NCBI GenBank assembly: GCA_016700335.1
Contig: CP065014.1
Location: 1,277,001 to 1,341,000, forward strand
DNA from: Chlorobiota bacterium
GTDB taxonomy: Bacteria; Bacteroidota; Ignavibacteria; OLB7
Length of the DNA: 64,000 nucleotides
Reading direction: 5' to 3'
Shown: piece after piece, positions 36,135-44,567 of the stretch
Numbering within the stretch: position 1 is the stretch's first letter
Layout: every line of letters starts with the position of its first letter
The notes under the pieces: model-generated
Seen by the model: the letters and a program-made list of their open reading frames with translations, nothing else
The model's database searches: none
Told to the model about the DNA's origin: nothing
Program-made: the position numbers and the translations under genes

Positions 36135-36898
36135 ATAAGATTATAAAATTTGTAATTATTGATTTATTAAAGAATAAGATTGTTTTAGTTTATACAATTA
36201 TACTAGCAGCATTCTCTTGGAGTGCCTTTAGTTTAGAGGATAATAGTTCAAAAGGTATTTTAACTTTATTAAATATCATATTACTAATTGTCCCTCTTGT
36301 ATCAATTTTATTTTCTACAATTTATATTTATAATAGTTCTGAGTTTATAGAACTTTTGTTATCTCAACCGATTCAAAGAAAAAAAATATGGTTGAGTCTC
36401 TTTCTTGGACTTTCAATCAGCTTGCTATTTGCATTTTTAGTTGGAACTGGAATTCCAATACTGTTGTTTGCGGATCAAGTTGTAGGTTTTATGATGATTG
36501 TTGTAGGATGTATCATAACATTAATTTTTATTTCAATTGCATTTTTAGGATCAATATTAAGTCGTGATAAAGCTAAAGGAATTGGCATTTCAATACTTCT
36601 TTGGTTATACTTTGCATTGTTGTTCGATGGATTGGTACTTTTTTTACTATTTCAATTTTCAGATTATCCAATCGAAAAATTAATGATTGGAGTTATAACA
36701 ACTAGTCCTATTGATTTGGCTAGGATATTGATTCTGTTGAATCTAGATGTATCAGCAATGATGGGTTATACAGGAGCTATTTTCAAAGATTTTTTTGGTA
36801 CTACAATTGGATTAATTGTCTCATTTAGTTTGTTAATATTATGGATAATTATTCCTTTTCTAATTTCTTTAAAAATATTTAAGAAAAAAGATCTATAA
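36131..36898 (+). CDS. nosY: NosY, ABC transporter permease
   Basis: 255-residue integral membrane protein with six predicted helices, starting IIKFVIIDLLKNKIVLVYTI, and the motif EFIELLLSQPIQRKKIWLSLFLG typical of ABC-2/NosY permeases. It partners NosF (4-bp overlap). It is the last obvious gene of the nos operon; a 257-bp gap follows. No nosR, nosX or nosC gene is present here. Confidence 0.93.
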   Translation: MNKIIKFVIIDLLKNKIVLVYTIILAAFSWSAFSLEDNSSKGILTLLNIILLIVPLVSILFSTIYIYNSSEFIELLLSQPIQRKKIWLSLFLGLSISLLFAFLVGTGIPILLFADQVVGFMMIVVGCIITLIFISIAFLGSILSRDKAKGIGISILLWLYFALLFDGLVLFLLFQFSDYPIEKLMIGVITTSPIDLARILILLNLDVSAMMGYTGAIFKDFFGTTIGLIVSFSLLILWIIIPFLISLKIFKKKDL

Positions 36899-37155
36899 AT
36901 TTTCAAACAATAATTTAAGTGTTAAAAAGTTAAATTATTAATTAATAGATTATCACAATTTTCATATAAAGAACTTATTATTAAACCAAAACAGATTAAA
37001 TTTCTTTGATTCTTTGATCTAATTTATACAACAATTTTATATGAAAATATGTTGATTAAATATTTTTTTGATGAAACTATTTATTATTTTTTATCGAATT
37101 AATTCACTTTTATGAAAATTAAGTTTGTCCATTAATTTAAAGTTAAAAATTTATT
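36899..37155. other. Gap between nosY and the globin gene
   Basis: 257 bp, AT-rich, no open frame of note and no terminator-like hairpin after nosY. No palindrome of the TRTGAT-N4-ATCAYA type was found, so the globin gene does not carry the shared module. Confidence 0.5.
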
Positions 37156-37527
37156 ATGAAACATGACGTTACAAATAGGAAAGACATTGAAAATCTAGTT
37201 AATACATTTTATGAGAAAGTAAAATTAGATACACATATTGGTTATTTTTTTTTAGATATAGTAAATGTAAATTGGGAAAAGCATCTTCCAATTATGTATG
37301 ATTTTTGGGAAAATGTATTATTTTACTCTGGTAATTATTCTGGAAATCCAATGGATGTTCACATTAAATTAAATGAAATAGCTCCAATTAAAATTGAACA
37401 TTTTCAAAGATGGTTAGAGATATTTAATGAAACTGTAGATGAGTTGTTTGAAGGTGAAACCTCATTTAGATTAAAGCAAAGAGCTTCGAGTATTGCAACC
37501 GTTATGCAAATTAAAATCCTAAATTAA
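37156..37527 (+). CDS. Group III truncated hemoglobin
   Basis: 123-residue globin of the trHb3 type: N-terminal LVNTFYEKVKLDTHIGYFF, then WEKHLPIMYDFWENVLFYSGNYSGNPMDVHIKL with the likely proximal region IEHFQRWLEIFNETVDELF. Such proteins bind O2 or NO and are often found near denitrification genes, where they may handle NO or nitrosative stress. Translation of the next gene begins 2 nt after its stop, so the two form an operon. Confidence 0.92.
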   Translation: MKHDVTNRKDIENLVNTFYEKVKLDTHIGYFFLDIVNVNWEKHLPIMYDFWENVLFYSGNYSGNPMDVHIKLNEIAPIKIEHFQRWLEIFNETVDELFEGETSFRLKQRASSIATVMQIKILN

Positions 37528-37529
37528 TA

Positions 37530-37973
37530 ATGTATTTTCATGTAGTTTTGATTCTTCATATAATAGGTGCTAGCATTTGGGCGGGAGGACATATAATTTT
37601 ATTATTAGTATTCTTACCAAAAGCTCTAAAGGAAAAAAATTTTAAAATAATTGAAACATTTGAGATAAGGTTTGAAAAAATTGGTATCCCATCTCTGATT
37701 AGTCAAATAGTTACTGGAGTGATTCTGGCATATCATTACAATGTGAATTTCTTAACATGGTTTTCATTTTCAACTCCAATTGAAAAAGTAGTCTCAATAA
37801 AATTATTATTACTCATTCTTACTTTAATTTTAGCAATTCATGCTAAGTTTTTTATAATTCCGAAATTAAATAATAGTAATCTATTTAATCTTGGAATTCA
37901 TATTACATTGATAACTCTAACAGCTGTTTCAATGTTAATAATTGGAACATTTATAAGATTTGGTGGCTTATAA
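37530..37973 (+). CDS. CopD-like four-helix membrane protein
   Basis: 147-residue protein with four predicted helices and histidines at the membrane faces (HVVLILHIIGASIWAGGHI at 4-22, HAKFFIIPKL, HITLITL). The pattern resembles copper-resistance D domain proteins, and a copper link would fit NosZ nearby. Its gene is 2 nt behind the globin gene. The copper role is inference; a heme-binding membrane protein is an alternative. Confidence 0.75.
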   Translation: MYFHVVLILHIIGASIWAGGHIILLLVFLPKALKEKNFKIIETFEIRFEKIGIPSLISQIVTGVILAYHYNVNFLTWFSFSTPIEKVVSIKLLLLILTLILAIHAKFFIIPKLNNSNLFNLGIHITLITLTAVSMLIIGTFIRFGGL

Positions 37974-38009
37974 ATTTTAATAGAAATATCTTTATAATAG
38001 TCAATAAAA

Positions 38010-38040
38010 AAAGAGCTAATTAATTTTAAATTAGCTCTTT
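38010..38040. terminator. Bidirectional terminator between CopD-like and fasciclin genes
   Basis: AAAGAGCTAATT (38010-38021) pairs perfectly with AATTAGCTCTTT (38029-38040) over a 7-nt loop. An A run precedes it (38005-38009), giving a T run on the minus strand. It lies between converging genes. Confidence 0.88.
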
Positions 38041-38069
38041 AATTTTATTGATAACAATTATTTAACTTA

Positions 38070-38636
38070 TTATTTAGTTGGAGGTAAAAGTACTTCATTT
38101 ATTACATGTATAATCCCATTTGAAGTAGGAATTGAAGCAATTATCTCAGCTTTACCATTAATAATTATTTTATCTCCATTTTTAGTAATTTTAATTTTTT
38201 GACCACTAACTTCTTCAAACTCTTGCCCATCATTCATATATTCTGTTTTTAAAGTACCTACATAAGTATGATATTCTAATATATTTTTTAAATCTGCTAA
38301 TTTTTCAGGTTTTAATAAACCATCAACTGTTCCAGTTGGAAGTTTATCAAAAGCAGCATTTGTAGGAGCAAAAACTGTGAATGGACCAGCATTGCTTAAA
38401 GCATCAACCAAACCAGCTGCTTTAACTGCAGCCACTAAAGTGGTATGATCTTTACTTCCAATGGCTACCTGAACAATATTTGGTTTAGATGTAGAATCTT
38501 GCACTCCAGACTGCCCAGGAGTAGCCTCAGAAGTTGTTTCTGCACTTGAAACTTCTGGCTTTGGCTCACTTTCTGAACCACAAGAAACAATTGATAATGC
38601 TCCAATTGAAACTAAAAAGAAAAGTATTTTTTTCAT
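38070..38636 (-). CDS. Fasciclin (FAS1) domain lipoprotein
   Basis: 188-residue lipoprotein (signal peptide, IVS-C at 19) with a Ser/Thr/Glu-rich linker (to about 50), then one FAS1 domain: GPFTVFAPTNAAFDKLPTGTV (conserved H1 region) to NGIIHVINEVLLPP (H2 region). FAS1 proteins mediate adhesion or protein contacts; its role here is unknown. It is separate from the 408-residue gene upstream and has its own promoter module with a Crp/Fnr-type palindrome, which suggests common control with nosZ. Confidence 0.9.
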   Translation of the reverse strand: MKKILFFLVSIGALSIVSCGSESEPKPEVSSAETTSEATPGQSGVQDSTSKPNIVQVAIGSKDHTTLVAAVKAAGLVDALSNAGPFTVFAPTNAAFDKLPTGTVDGLLKPEKLADLKNILEYHTYVGTLKTEYMNDGQEFEEVSGQKIKITKNGDKIIINGKAEIIASIPTSNGIIHVINEVLLPPTK

Positions 38637-38658
38637 TGTTTTTAAATAATTAATTTAT

Positions 38659-38703
38659 TAAAAATATCAAAGAAAAATTTTAAAGATTATGATTTCAATC
38701 ATA
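38659..38703 (-). promoter_or_regulatory. Operator-promoter module of the fasciclin gene
   Basis: TATGATTTCAATCATA (38688-38703; 7-bp arms around TC), 21 nt, then TATTTTTA on the minus strand (38659-38666; one mismatch to TAnnTTTG), 22 nt before the ATG. The palindrome abuts the end of the upstream 408-residue gene (stop at 38704), so the gap is exactly long enough for this module. Confidence 0.74.
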
Positions 38704-39930
38704 TTAGACTATTATTTTAGTTTTAATTATTTGTGAGAGATTAATCATTAATAAACCAATAAGCATTACTAAAGCAATTATTATTAAATACACATTCATC
38801 CCTGGTATTACAACATAAGTTAATGAACCAAACCCTTGAATTGATAAAATTAATTCGTTAAAAATTATTCCAATAATAAAAGTTGCAATTCCACGAATAG
38901 TATATTTGTTTATAGTAATAAGGTTATTGATAAATATATATGTAATTAGGAAAGTAGAAACAAATGCTAATAAAACTAAATGTAAATAAGCAATAACTAT
39001 TGGTCTGAAGCCAAATGCAAATTGGCTAATTGATGGTATTACGGAAACTAATTGTAATGTTAACTTTATTGATAATGCAGAACCAATAACAACAAATAGA
39101 AATTTTTTTAATTTAGAAACTTCCAAATGTTGTAAAAATTTAAGGTTTTTTAATAACAAAATTAATTTAATCCAACCTAAAAACTGAGCAATTGAAGAAG
39201 CAACAACTATAAGATACAACCAATATGGTAAATCTAACCAAAGAACAGAAAGTCCAAAAGCAGGAATGCAACTATAAAAAAACAATCTAAAAACATTTTT
39301 ATCTTGATTCATATTTGGAAACAAATTATGAAGATATCCTAAAAATAAACCCAAACAACCAAAAAAGAACCAGCCATTATATTGAAAATGCAAATACCAA
39401 TAAATTGATGATAAATACATATGTTGAGGCAAATTTTTTGTTGCCATCATATACGTTAATGAAGCAGTTCCAAAATTTGAAATTAGGTTAAAGATAATTG
39501 CAGCTTTTAACCAATTTGATATATTTTTATTTTCAGAAAATTTTAACACTTTGAAATAATTGTAACTAAAAACAAAGAATGTTATAATTGAAAGTGTTGA
39601 GAAAGTAATTGAAATCAAACCGTACCCTTGTATTGTAAATGAAATTAACATTCCATATGCACAAATAAGATTTGCAATAATAATATTCTTAAATAATCTT
39701 GAAGTTAAATCATTTAAAAATGGATTTACATAAATTATCATTAAAATCATTATTGTATGAGTTATCCATCCAGCAAAAGCAAAATGAGAATGAGCATTTT
39801 GTAAATTTTTTTGTTCAAAGTGTCTGAATTCAAATCCAGATTTATACCTCATTAATAATCCTAAGCACCCTACAACAAACAAGTTTAAAAAAGAGACAGT
39901 TAACCATTTTGAAAGATTTTTCGTTTTCAT
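38704..39930 (-). CDS. Histidine-containing polytopic membrane protein resembling heme-copper oxidase subunit I
   Basis: 408-residue protein with about 12 predicted helices. Conserved-looking histidines sit in helices: His37, His47 and His49 (NAHSHFAFAGWITH, plus His58), His170, His181 (WYLHFQYNGWFFFG) and His317 (AYLHLVLLAF). The HSHFAFAGW and LHFQYNGW motifs resemble subunit I of NO-reductase/cbb3-type oxidases, but the full set of copper-site histidines is not evident, so catalytic activity is doubtful. It starts 3 nt behind the Crp/Fnr gene, which suggests a function tied to N-oxide or oxygen metabolism (inference). Confidence 0.7.
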   Translation of the reverse strand: MKTKNLSKWLTVSFLNLFVVGCLGLLMRYKSGFEFRHFEQKNLQNAHSHFAFAGWITHTIMILMIIYVNPFLNDLTSRLFKNIIIANLICAYGMLISFTIQGYGLISITFSTLSIITFFVFSYNYFKVLKFSENKNISNWLKAAIIFNLISNFGTASLTYMMATKNLPQHMYLSSIYWYLHFQYNGWFFFGCLGLFLGYLHNLFPNMNQDKNVFRLFFYSCIPAFGLSVLWLDLPYWLYLIVVASSIAQFLGWIKLILLLKNLKFLQHLEVSKLKKFLFVVIGSALSIKLTLQLVSVIPSISQFAFGFRPIVIAYLHLVLLAFVSTFLITYIFINNLITINKYTIRGIATFIIGIIFNELILSIQGFGSLTYVVIPGMNVYLIIIALVMLIGLLMINLSQIIKTKIIV

Positions 39931-39933
39931 TAA

Positions 39934-40524
39934 TTAATAAAATAATTTTCTGTTAATAATTTCTACTTTATTTTCTTTTTGCATTTTCTTAAGTGTGCGA
40001 ATGACTGTTTCTACCCTGAGCCCTGTAAAATTAGCGATTTCTTGTCTGGTATTATCAATTAAAATTCTTTTATTAATAGGAATAGACTTATCAATTCTTA
40101 ATGAATTTAAATAACCAATTATTCTATTTTCGGGAGTATTAAATATTAGTTCTCTAGCAGTTTCAGCTTTACTATATAATCTTTTTGCTAAGGTTATTAA
40201 TAGTTTTTTTTCAATGCTTCTGTATTCATCTAAAATATTAAAAAAAATGTTTTTAGAAATTCTTAATATTAGTGAATCGCTTACTGCAACGGCTGATGAT
40301 GGATAGGATCTATTGATTAATAATGCAGGTTCACCAAAGCTTTCACCATCAGTAAACACACCTTGAATAAACTCTTTACCATCAGGGTTTATATTTATCA
40401 TTTTAACTTCACCTTGTACTACTTGATAGTAAAATATCGCATCATCTCCTTCCGAAAAAATATACTCACCCTTCAATATTTTTTTAGAAACAGCCCCCCA
40501 AGTAATGAGAATATTTGAATCCAT
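39934..40524 (-). CDS. Crp/Fnr-family transcriptional regulator
   Basis: 196-residue regulator: cyclic-nucleotide-like beta roll (about 15-95, with FSEGDDAIFYYQVVQGEVKM and GESFGEPALLINRSYPSSAV), dimer helix (about 100-125), and C-terminal winged HTH with recognition helix GLRVETVIRTL (Glu172, Arg176 retained). Against CRP, the cAMP-phosphate Arg is replaced (PSSA instead of RSA). There is no cysteine (no FNR Fe-S cluster) and no histidine (no His heme ligand). It is the likely reader of the TRTGAT-N4-ATCAYA sites. It shares an operon with the 408-residue membrane protein. No such site precedes its own gene. Confidence 0.93.
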   Translation of the reverse strand: MDSNILITWGAVSKKILKGEYIFSEGDDAIFYYQVVQGEVKMININPDGKEFIQGVFTDGESFGEPALLINRSYPSSAVAVSDSLILRISKNIFFNILDEYRSIEKKLLITLAKRLYSKAETARELIFNTPENRIIGYLNSLRIDKSIPINKRILIDNTRQEIANFTGLRVETVIRTLKKMQKENKVEIINRKLFY

Positions 40525-40721
40525 TTTTCAATAAAAATTTAAAAAAAATAAATTAAACATTAAAACAATTTAAACTAAGAACTATTTAGAAAATTAATTT
40601 TTACTGAGTTAATATTAGCAGATTAAATAAATATTTTAATTAATTGAATTATAATTAACCTTACAAATCTCATAAATCTAAATTTACTATTTATCAATAA
40701 AAAAATAATAATCTACTTTAA

Positions 40722-41999
40722 TTAATTAAATCTTTCAAAAGCATTTTTACTTAGTTCTTCTTGATGATTTGGATGAGCAATTTTAATTAAGGACTTTGCT
40801 CTTTGTTCCATACTCAAACCAAATAAATTTACAGCTCCATATTCGGTTACAACCCAATGTGTATGCCCTCGAGTTGTTACAACACCTGCTCCTTCTTTAA
40901 GTAAAGGAACAATTCTTGAAGTACCATATTTGGTTTGTGATTGAATTGCAATAATTGGTTTGCCACCTTTCGAGAGAGCTGATCCACGAATAAAATCTAA
41001 TTGACCACCTATGCCAGAGTATTGGTAAGTCCCAATTGAATCTGAACAAACTTGACCTGTTAAATCAATCTCTATTGCACTATTTATAGCAACTACTTTT
41101 GGGTTCTGAGAAATTATTGAAGGGTTGTTTACAAAATTAATATCTAATGCTTTAACAATTGGATTATCATCAACAAAATCATACAATTTTTTTGAACCTA
41201 AAATGAATGAAGTAACACAATAACCATTAATTATATTTTTTTCTGAATTATTTATTACACCATTTTGAATTAATGGAATAACATCATCTGAAAACATTTC
41301 AGTATGTAACCCTAAGTTTTTATGATTAATTAAATTTTTTAAAACAGAATCTGGTATAGTACCAATACCTAACTGTAAAGTAGAACCATCTTCAATCATA
41401 TTAGCAATAATTTTACCAATTTTTTTTGTTGCAGTATTTTGTTTTTTTTTATAACTAACTTCTGGTAATTTATCATCAACCCAAATGCAAGCATCAAATC
41501 TATTAAATGGAATAAAACCATCACCATGCACTCTTGGCATATTAGGATTTACTTGAGCAATTATAGTTTTAGCAGAATTAAATGCTGCTTTTGAAATATC
41601 AACAGAGGTTCCTAATGAGCAATAACCATGTTTATCAGGTGGAGATACTTGAATAATTGCAACATCAATTGGTAAAATATTTTTTACAAAAAGGGAAGGA
41701 ATTTCACTTAAAAAAACTGGAATATAATCACCACGATCAGAATTAACCGCTAACCTATTACAATCAGAAACAAATAGTGAGTTAATGTAAAAATGACCTT
41801 TTAAATTTGGATTATTAAAGTCTGCACCAATTTGAGTTATTCCAATTAATTCTACATTAGTTAATCTTTCTTTTTGTTCAAATAATTTATTAATCAAATA
41901 AATTGGAGTTGCGGCACTTCCATGAAGAAAAACTCTTTGGTTAGATTTTATTAGCTTTAAAGCATCTTCTGCACTAGAATACAAATTGCTTATTGGCAT
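40722..41999 (-). CDS. Acetyl-CoA hydrolase/transferase family CoA-transferase
   Basis: 425-residue class-I CoA-transferase. Seen: N-terminal GSAATPIYLI, SPPDKHGYCSLGTSVD, QLGIGTIPDSVL, the catalytic Glu234 in LHTEMFSD, and the glycine-rich loop SGIGGQLDFIRGS. Members exchange CoA between acetyl-CoA and acids such as succinate, butyrate or 4-hydroxybutyrate; the acceptor cannot be read from sequence. It is monocistronic with a 279-bp gap before it on the minus strand. Confidence 0.92.
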   Translation of the reverse strand: MPISNLYSSAEDALKLIKSNQRVFLHGSAATPIYLINKLFEQKERLTNVELIGITQIGADFNNPNLKGHFYINSLFVSDCNRLAVNSDRGDYIPVFLSEIPSLFVKNILPIDVAIIQVSPPDKHGYCSLGTSVDISKAAFNSAKTIIAQVNPNMPRVHGDGFIPFNRFDACIWVDDKLPEVSYKKKQNTATKKIGKIIANMIEDGSTLQLGIGTIPDSVLKNLINHKNLGLHTEMFSDDVIPLIQNGVINNSEKNIINGYCVTSFILGSKKLYDFVDDNPIVKALDINFVNNPSIISQNPKVVAINSAIEIDLTGQVCSDSIGTYQYSGIGGQLDFIRGSALSKGGKPIIAIQSQTKYGTSRIVPLLKEGAGVVTTRGHTHWVVTEYGAVNLFGLSMEQRAKSLIKIAHPNHQEELSKNAFERFN

Positions 42000-42278
42000 T
42001 AATTTTTAGAATAAATGAAATAATTTACTTTAAATAAAAGACTTAATGATAAAAATAGCTTAAAAAAAAATGTTTTGACTTTAATTATTAAAAAATAATT
42101 AGAGTGAAAATTTTGTTAAAAATTACATCAAATAGTTTCAACAAAAAAAAATTATCTAGATAATAATTTCTGCAAAATTACAAAATATGGATTGAAATTT
42201 AGTAAAAGAAGTATGATGATTCTAAAAAATACTAGTTACAAAAGAATATACTAATTAGAAATGATTAATCTTATATGA

Positions 42279-43313
42279 TCAACTATTTATAACTTTATCA
42301 TAAACATTTAATGTTAACTCACCAACCTTACTCCATAGAAAATTATTTTTAATATGATTGGTTAATGATGAATTACTTGGAGTATTGAAAGATCTAATAA
42401 TCCCATCTCTTATACTTTCAACATTGTAAGGATTTATATAAATAGCATTCTCTTTGAAGTACTCAAAAGTACCTCCAAATTTTGTTATAACAATGTTAGC
42501 TCCAGAAATTGCTGCTTCTAATGCAGCAATTCCAGGTGTTTCAAATAATGATGGTAAAGCAAAAATTTTACAAGCTGAATACGCAGAAGCTAACATTTCT
42601 GAATCATTTTCTAAACCAGGTATAATTAAAATATTTTTGTTTAAGCTTGCTTCATATAAACACTTATTCCCATAATCATTATTATGAATTTTCCCTATAA
42701 TTACAGTTGGTACATTTAAGTCTTTTACTGCCCTAATTAAACTTAATACATTTTTTCTTTTAGAACCTAAATGTCCTACATTCAAAATGAAATCTTTTAC
42801 ACCATATGTTTTAACAAACAAATCTGGAGTTGAATGTAAAAACTTTGAATCGACTCCATTTGTAATAACTGTAATTTTATCAGCTGATATTTTTAAACCC
42901 CTTTGAATTAAATTTGCTTCAGCATTTGTGTTTGGTAAAACATGATTTGAAGACTCACAAACTTGTTTGATTATTCCATAATCAGTTCTAATTCCACTAT
43001 AAAACTTATTTATAAAATCTTCGATCTTGATTACTGATCTAATAAAGATTGGTGATCTTTTTGTGAAAAAAATTGATGAAACAACGAATTTTTTATTGAA
43101 TTGTTTTAACCTTTGAGTTATATCATAATTTAACATAGTACCAACAAACACGTGGTACAAATCGTAATTTTGATTGTCAAATTTATCCCATTGATTAAAA
43201 AACGAAATTTCAACTCCTAGTGATTTTAAAGAATCTGAAGTATTTAAAATTTGGGTTAATGGTCCTCCTGATACCATATTAATAGTTTTTGGAGCAATAA
43301 AACATACTTTCAT
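42279..43313 (-). CDS. Glycosyltransferase family 4
   Basis: 344-residue GT-B fold enzyme: N-terminal SGGPLTQILNTSDSLKSLGVEISFF, linker LPNTNAEANLIQRGLKISADKITVITNGVD, and the GT4 nucleotide-sugar site FALPSLFETPGIAALEAAISGANIVITKFGG with the EX7E-type pattern. It probably transfers a sugar to a surface glycan. It stands alone between the CoA-transferase and HAD genes, so its substrate is unknown. Confidence 0.92.
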   Translation of the reverse strand: MKVCFIAPKTINMVSGGPLTQILNTSDSLKSLGVEISFFNQWDKFDNQNYDLYHVFVGTMLNYDITQRLKQFNKKFVVSSIFFTKRSPIFIRSVIKIEDFINKFYSGIRTDYGIIKQVCESSNHVLPNTNAEANLIQRGLKISADKITVITNGVDSKFLHSTPDLFVKTYGVKDFILNVGHLGSKRKNVLSLIRAVKDLNVPTVIIGKIHNNDYGNKCLYEASLNKNILIIPGLENDSEMLASAYSACKIFALPSLFETPGIAALEAAISGANIVITKFGGTFEYFKENAIYINPYNVESIRDGIIRSFNTPSNSSLTNHIKNNFLWSKVGELTLNVYDKVINS

Positions 43314-43450
43314 TTAAATTAAACAATTGATGAAAAGCAAAAAAAGTATCTAAATAAATATATAAAATTAGTAAATAGTAATCATACTAATCTTGAATTT
43401 TACAAAAAATTAAATCAGAATACTCACATATCTAAAATATTAAAATTGAA

Positions 43451-44398
43451 CTATCTAGATCTACGTCTTGAAATATCTTCAACTTTTTTGTTTAAAATTT
43501 TCAATTCATGTTCAACTCCATGAATATTCAGAAAGTATTCTAGAAATTCATTTATACCTTCATTATGAAAATCATTAGTAGTGATGAAATCTGCAATAGC
43601 TTTTAATTCTTTTACAGCATTGTTTAAAGCAACAACAAAGCCAACTTCTTTACAGAAATTAATATCATTATAGTAATCTCCAATTCCAACTATTTCATTC
43701 ATTTTCACCCCGTAATAACTTGCAATTTGAACTAAAGCTTTTTCTTTATTAGAATTAAATGATCTAACTTCAATAACCCATGAATCTAGTTTATCTTTTA
43801 ATTCATACATTCTAAGTTTTAATTCTTGGCTTTTCATTTTACTTTCAATATACTTCAAAATCGAATTAACACTAAAATAATCCCCAACAATTATTAACTC
43901 TAATATTTTATTATTAATTTCAATGTAATTACTGAATTTAAATCTTTCAATATTCCAGTGTTCATGATATACTGGCAATTCAATATCATCATTATTTACA
44001 TAAAATTTATCAACAGTAACAACACAGAGTTTAACAATTTTATTTAATTGAACTTCTTGAATAATATCAATCATAAATTCTGGATCCAAATCTGTATTTA
44101 CAATTACTTGTGTATCATTCGAGACAAAAAAAGTACTACCTTCAAGTGATACAATTGGTAGGCTTAAGTGAGCATCTTCTAAATAAGGAAGTACAGAGCT
44201 ATGATGTCTTCTAGTAATAATTATAAATGGAATTCCTAGATTTTGGATTTTTTTAATCATATAAGCTGTATCCTTTCCAATCATATCAACACCGTTTAGC
44301 AATGTACCATCAAGATCACAAGCTATTAATCTAATTTTAGAAATTCTAGATTCTGGGGAAGTTAAGAACGAGAATATCTTTTTAATTGGTTTAAACAT
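43451..44398 (-). CDS. HAD-superfamily (Cof-type) phosphohydrolase
   Basis: 315-residue HAD hydrolase: nucleophile motif I ACDLDGTLL (Asp28, Asp30), motif II in IIITRRH, C2-type cap with FYVNNDDIELPVYHEHWN, and motif IV GIGDYYNDINFCKEVGFVVALNNA. Cof-type enzymes dephosphorylate sugar phosphates or other small metabolites. The C-terminal tail adds a short basic helix (ISRRRSR). The motif I position indicates that the annotated ATG is plausible. Confidence 0.9.
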   Translation of the reverse strand: MFKPIKKIFSFLTSPESRISKIRLIACDLDGTLLNGVDMIGKDTAYMIKKIQNLGIPFIIITRRHHSSVLPYLEDAHLSLPIVSLEGSTFFVSNDTQVIVNTDLDPEFMIDIIQEVQLNKIVKLCVVTVDKFYVNNDDIELPVYHEHWNIERFKFSNYIEINNKILELIIVGDYFSVNSILKYIESKMKSQELKLRMYELKDKLDSWVIEVRSFNSNKEKALVQIASYYGVKMNEIVGIGDYYNDINFCKEVGFVVALNNAVKELKAIADFITTNDFHNEGINEFLEYFLNIHGVEHELKILNKKVEDISRRRSR

Positions 44399-44498
44399 TT
44401 GTAAATAAAAAATATTTTAGTAAAATTCGTTAAAATAATTTAAAACATGGCAAACAAAATTATTACGATATATTTCTAAGAATTAATATCAAACTATT

Positions 44499-44519
44499 TA
44501 TATTTGATTGCTATATTTG
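44499..44519 (+). promoter_or_regulatory. Two -7-like elements ahead of ilvE
   Basis: TATATTTG occurs twice, at 44499-44506 and 44512-44519, both perfect matches to TAnnTTTG and 49-61 nt before the ilvE ATG at 44568. Their position argues that the upstream in-frame TTG at 44508 lies inside the promoter and is not the start codon. Confidence 0.5.
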
Positions 44520-44567
44520 AAAAACAAAAAGATTATATATCTATCATCACATTTAATTTTTTCGAAT

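Noticed and set aside
44508..44567. TTG at 44508 as the start of ilvE
   Set aside because: The extra 20 residues do not fit the family N-terminus and the codon lies within tandem TATATTTG promoter elements.
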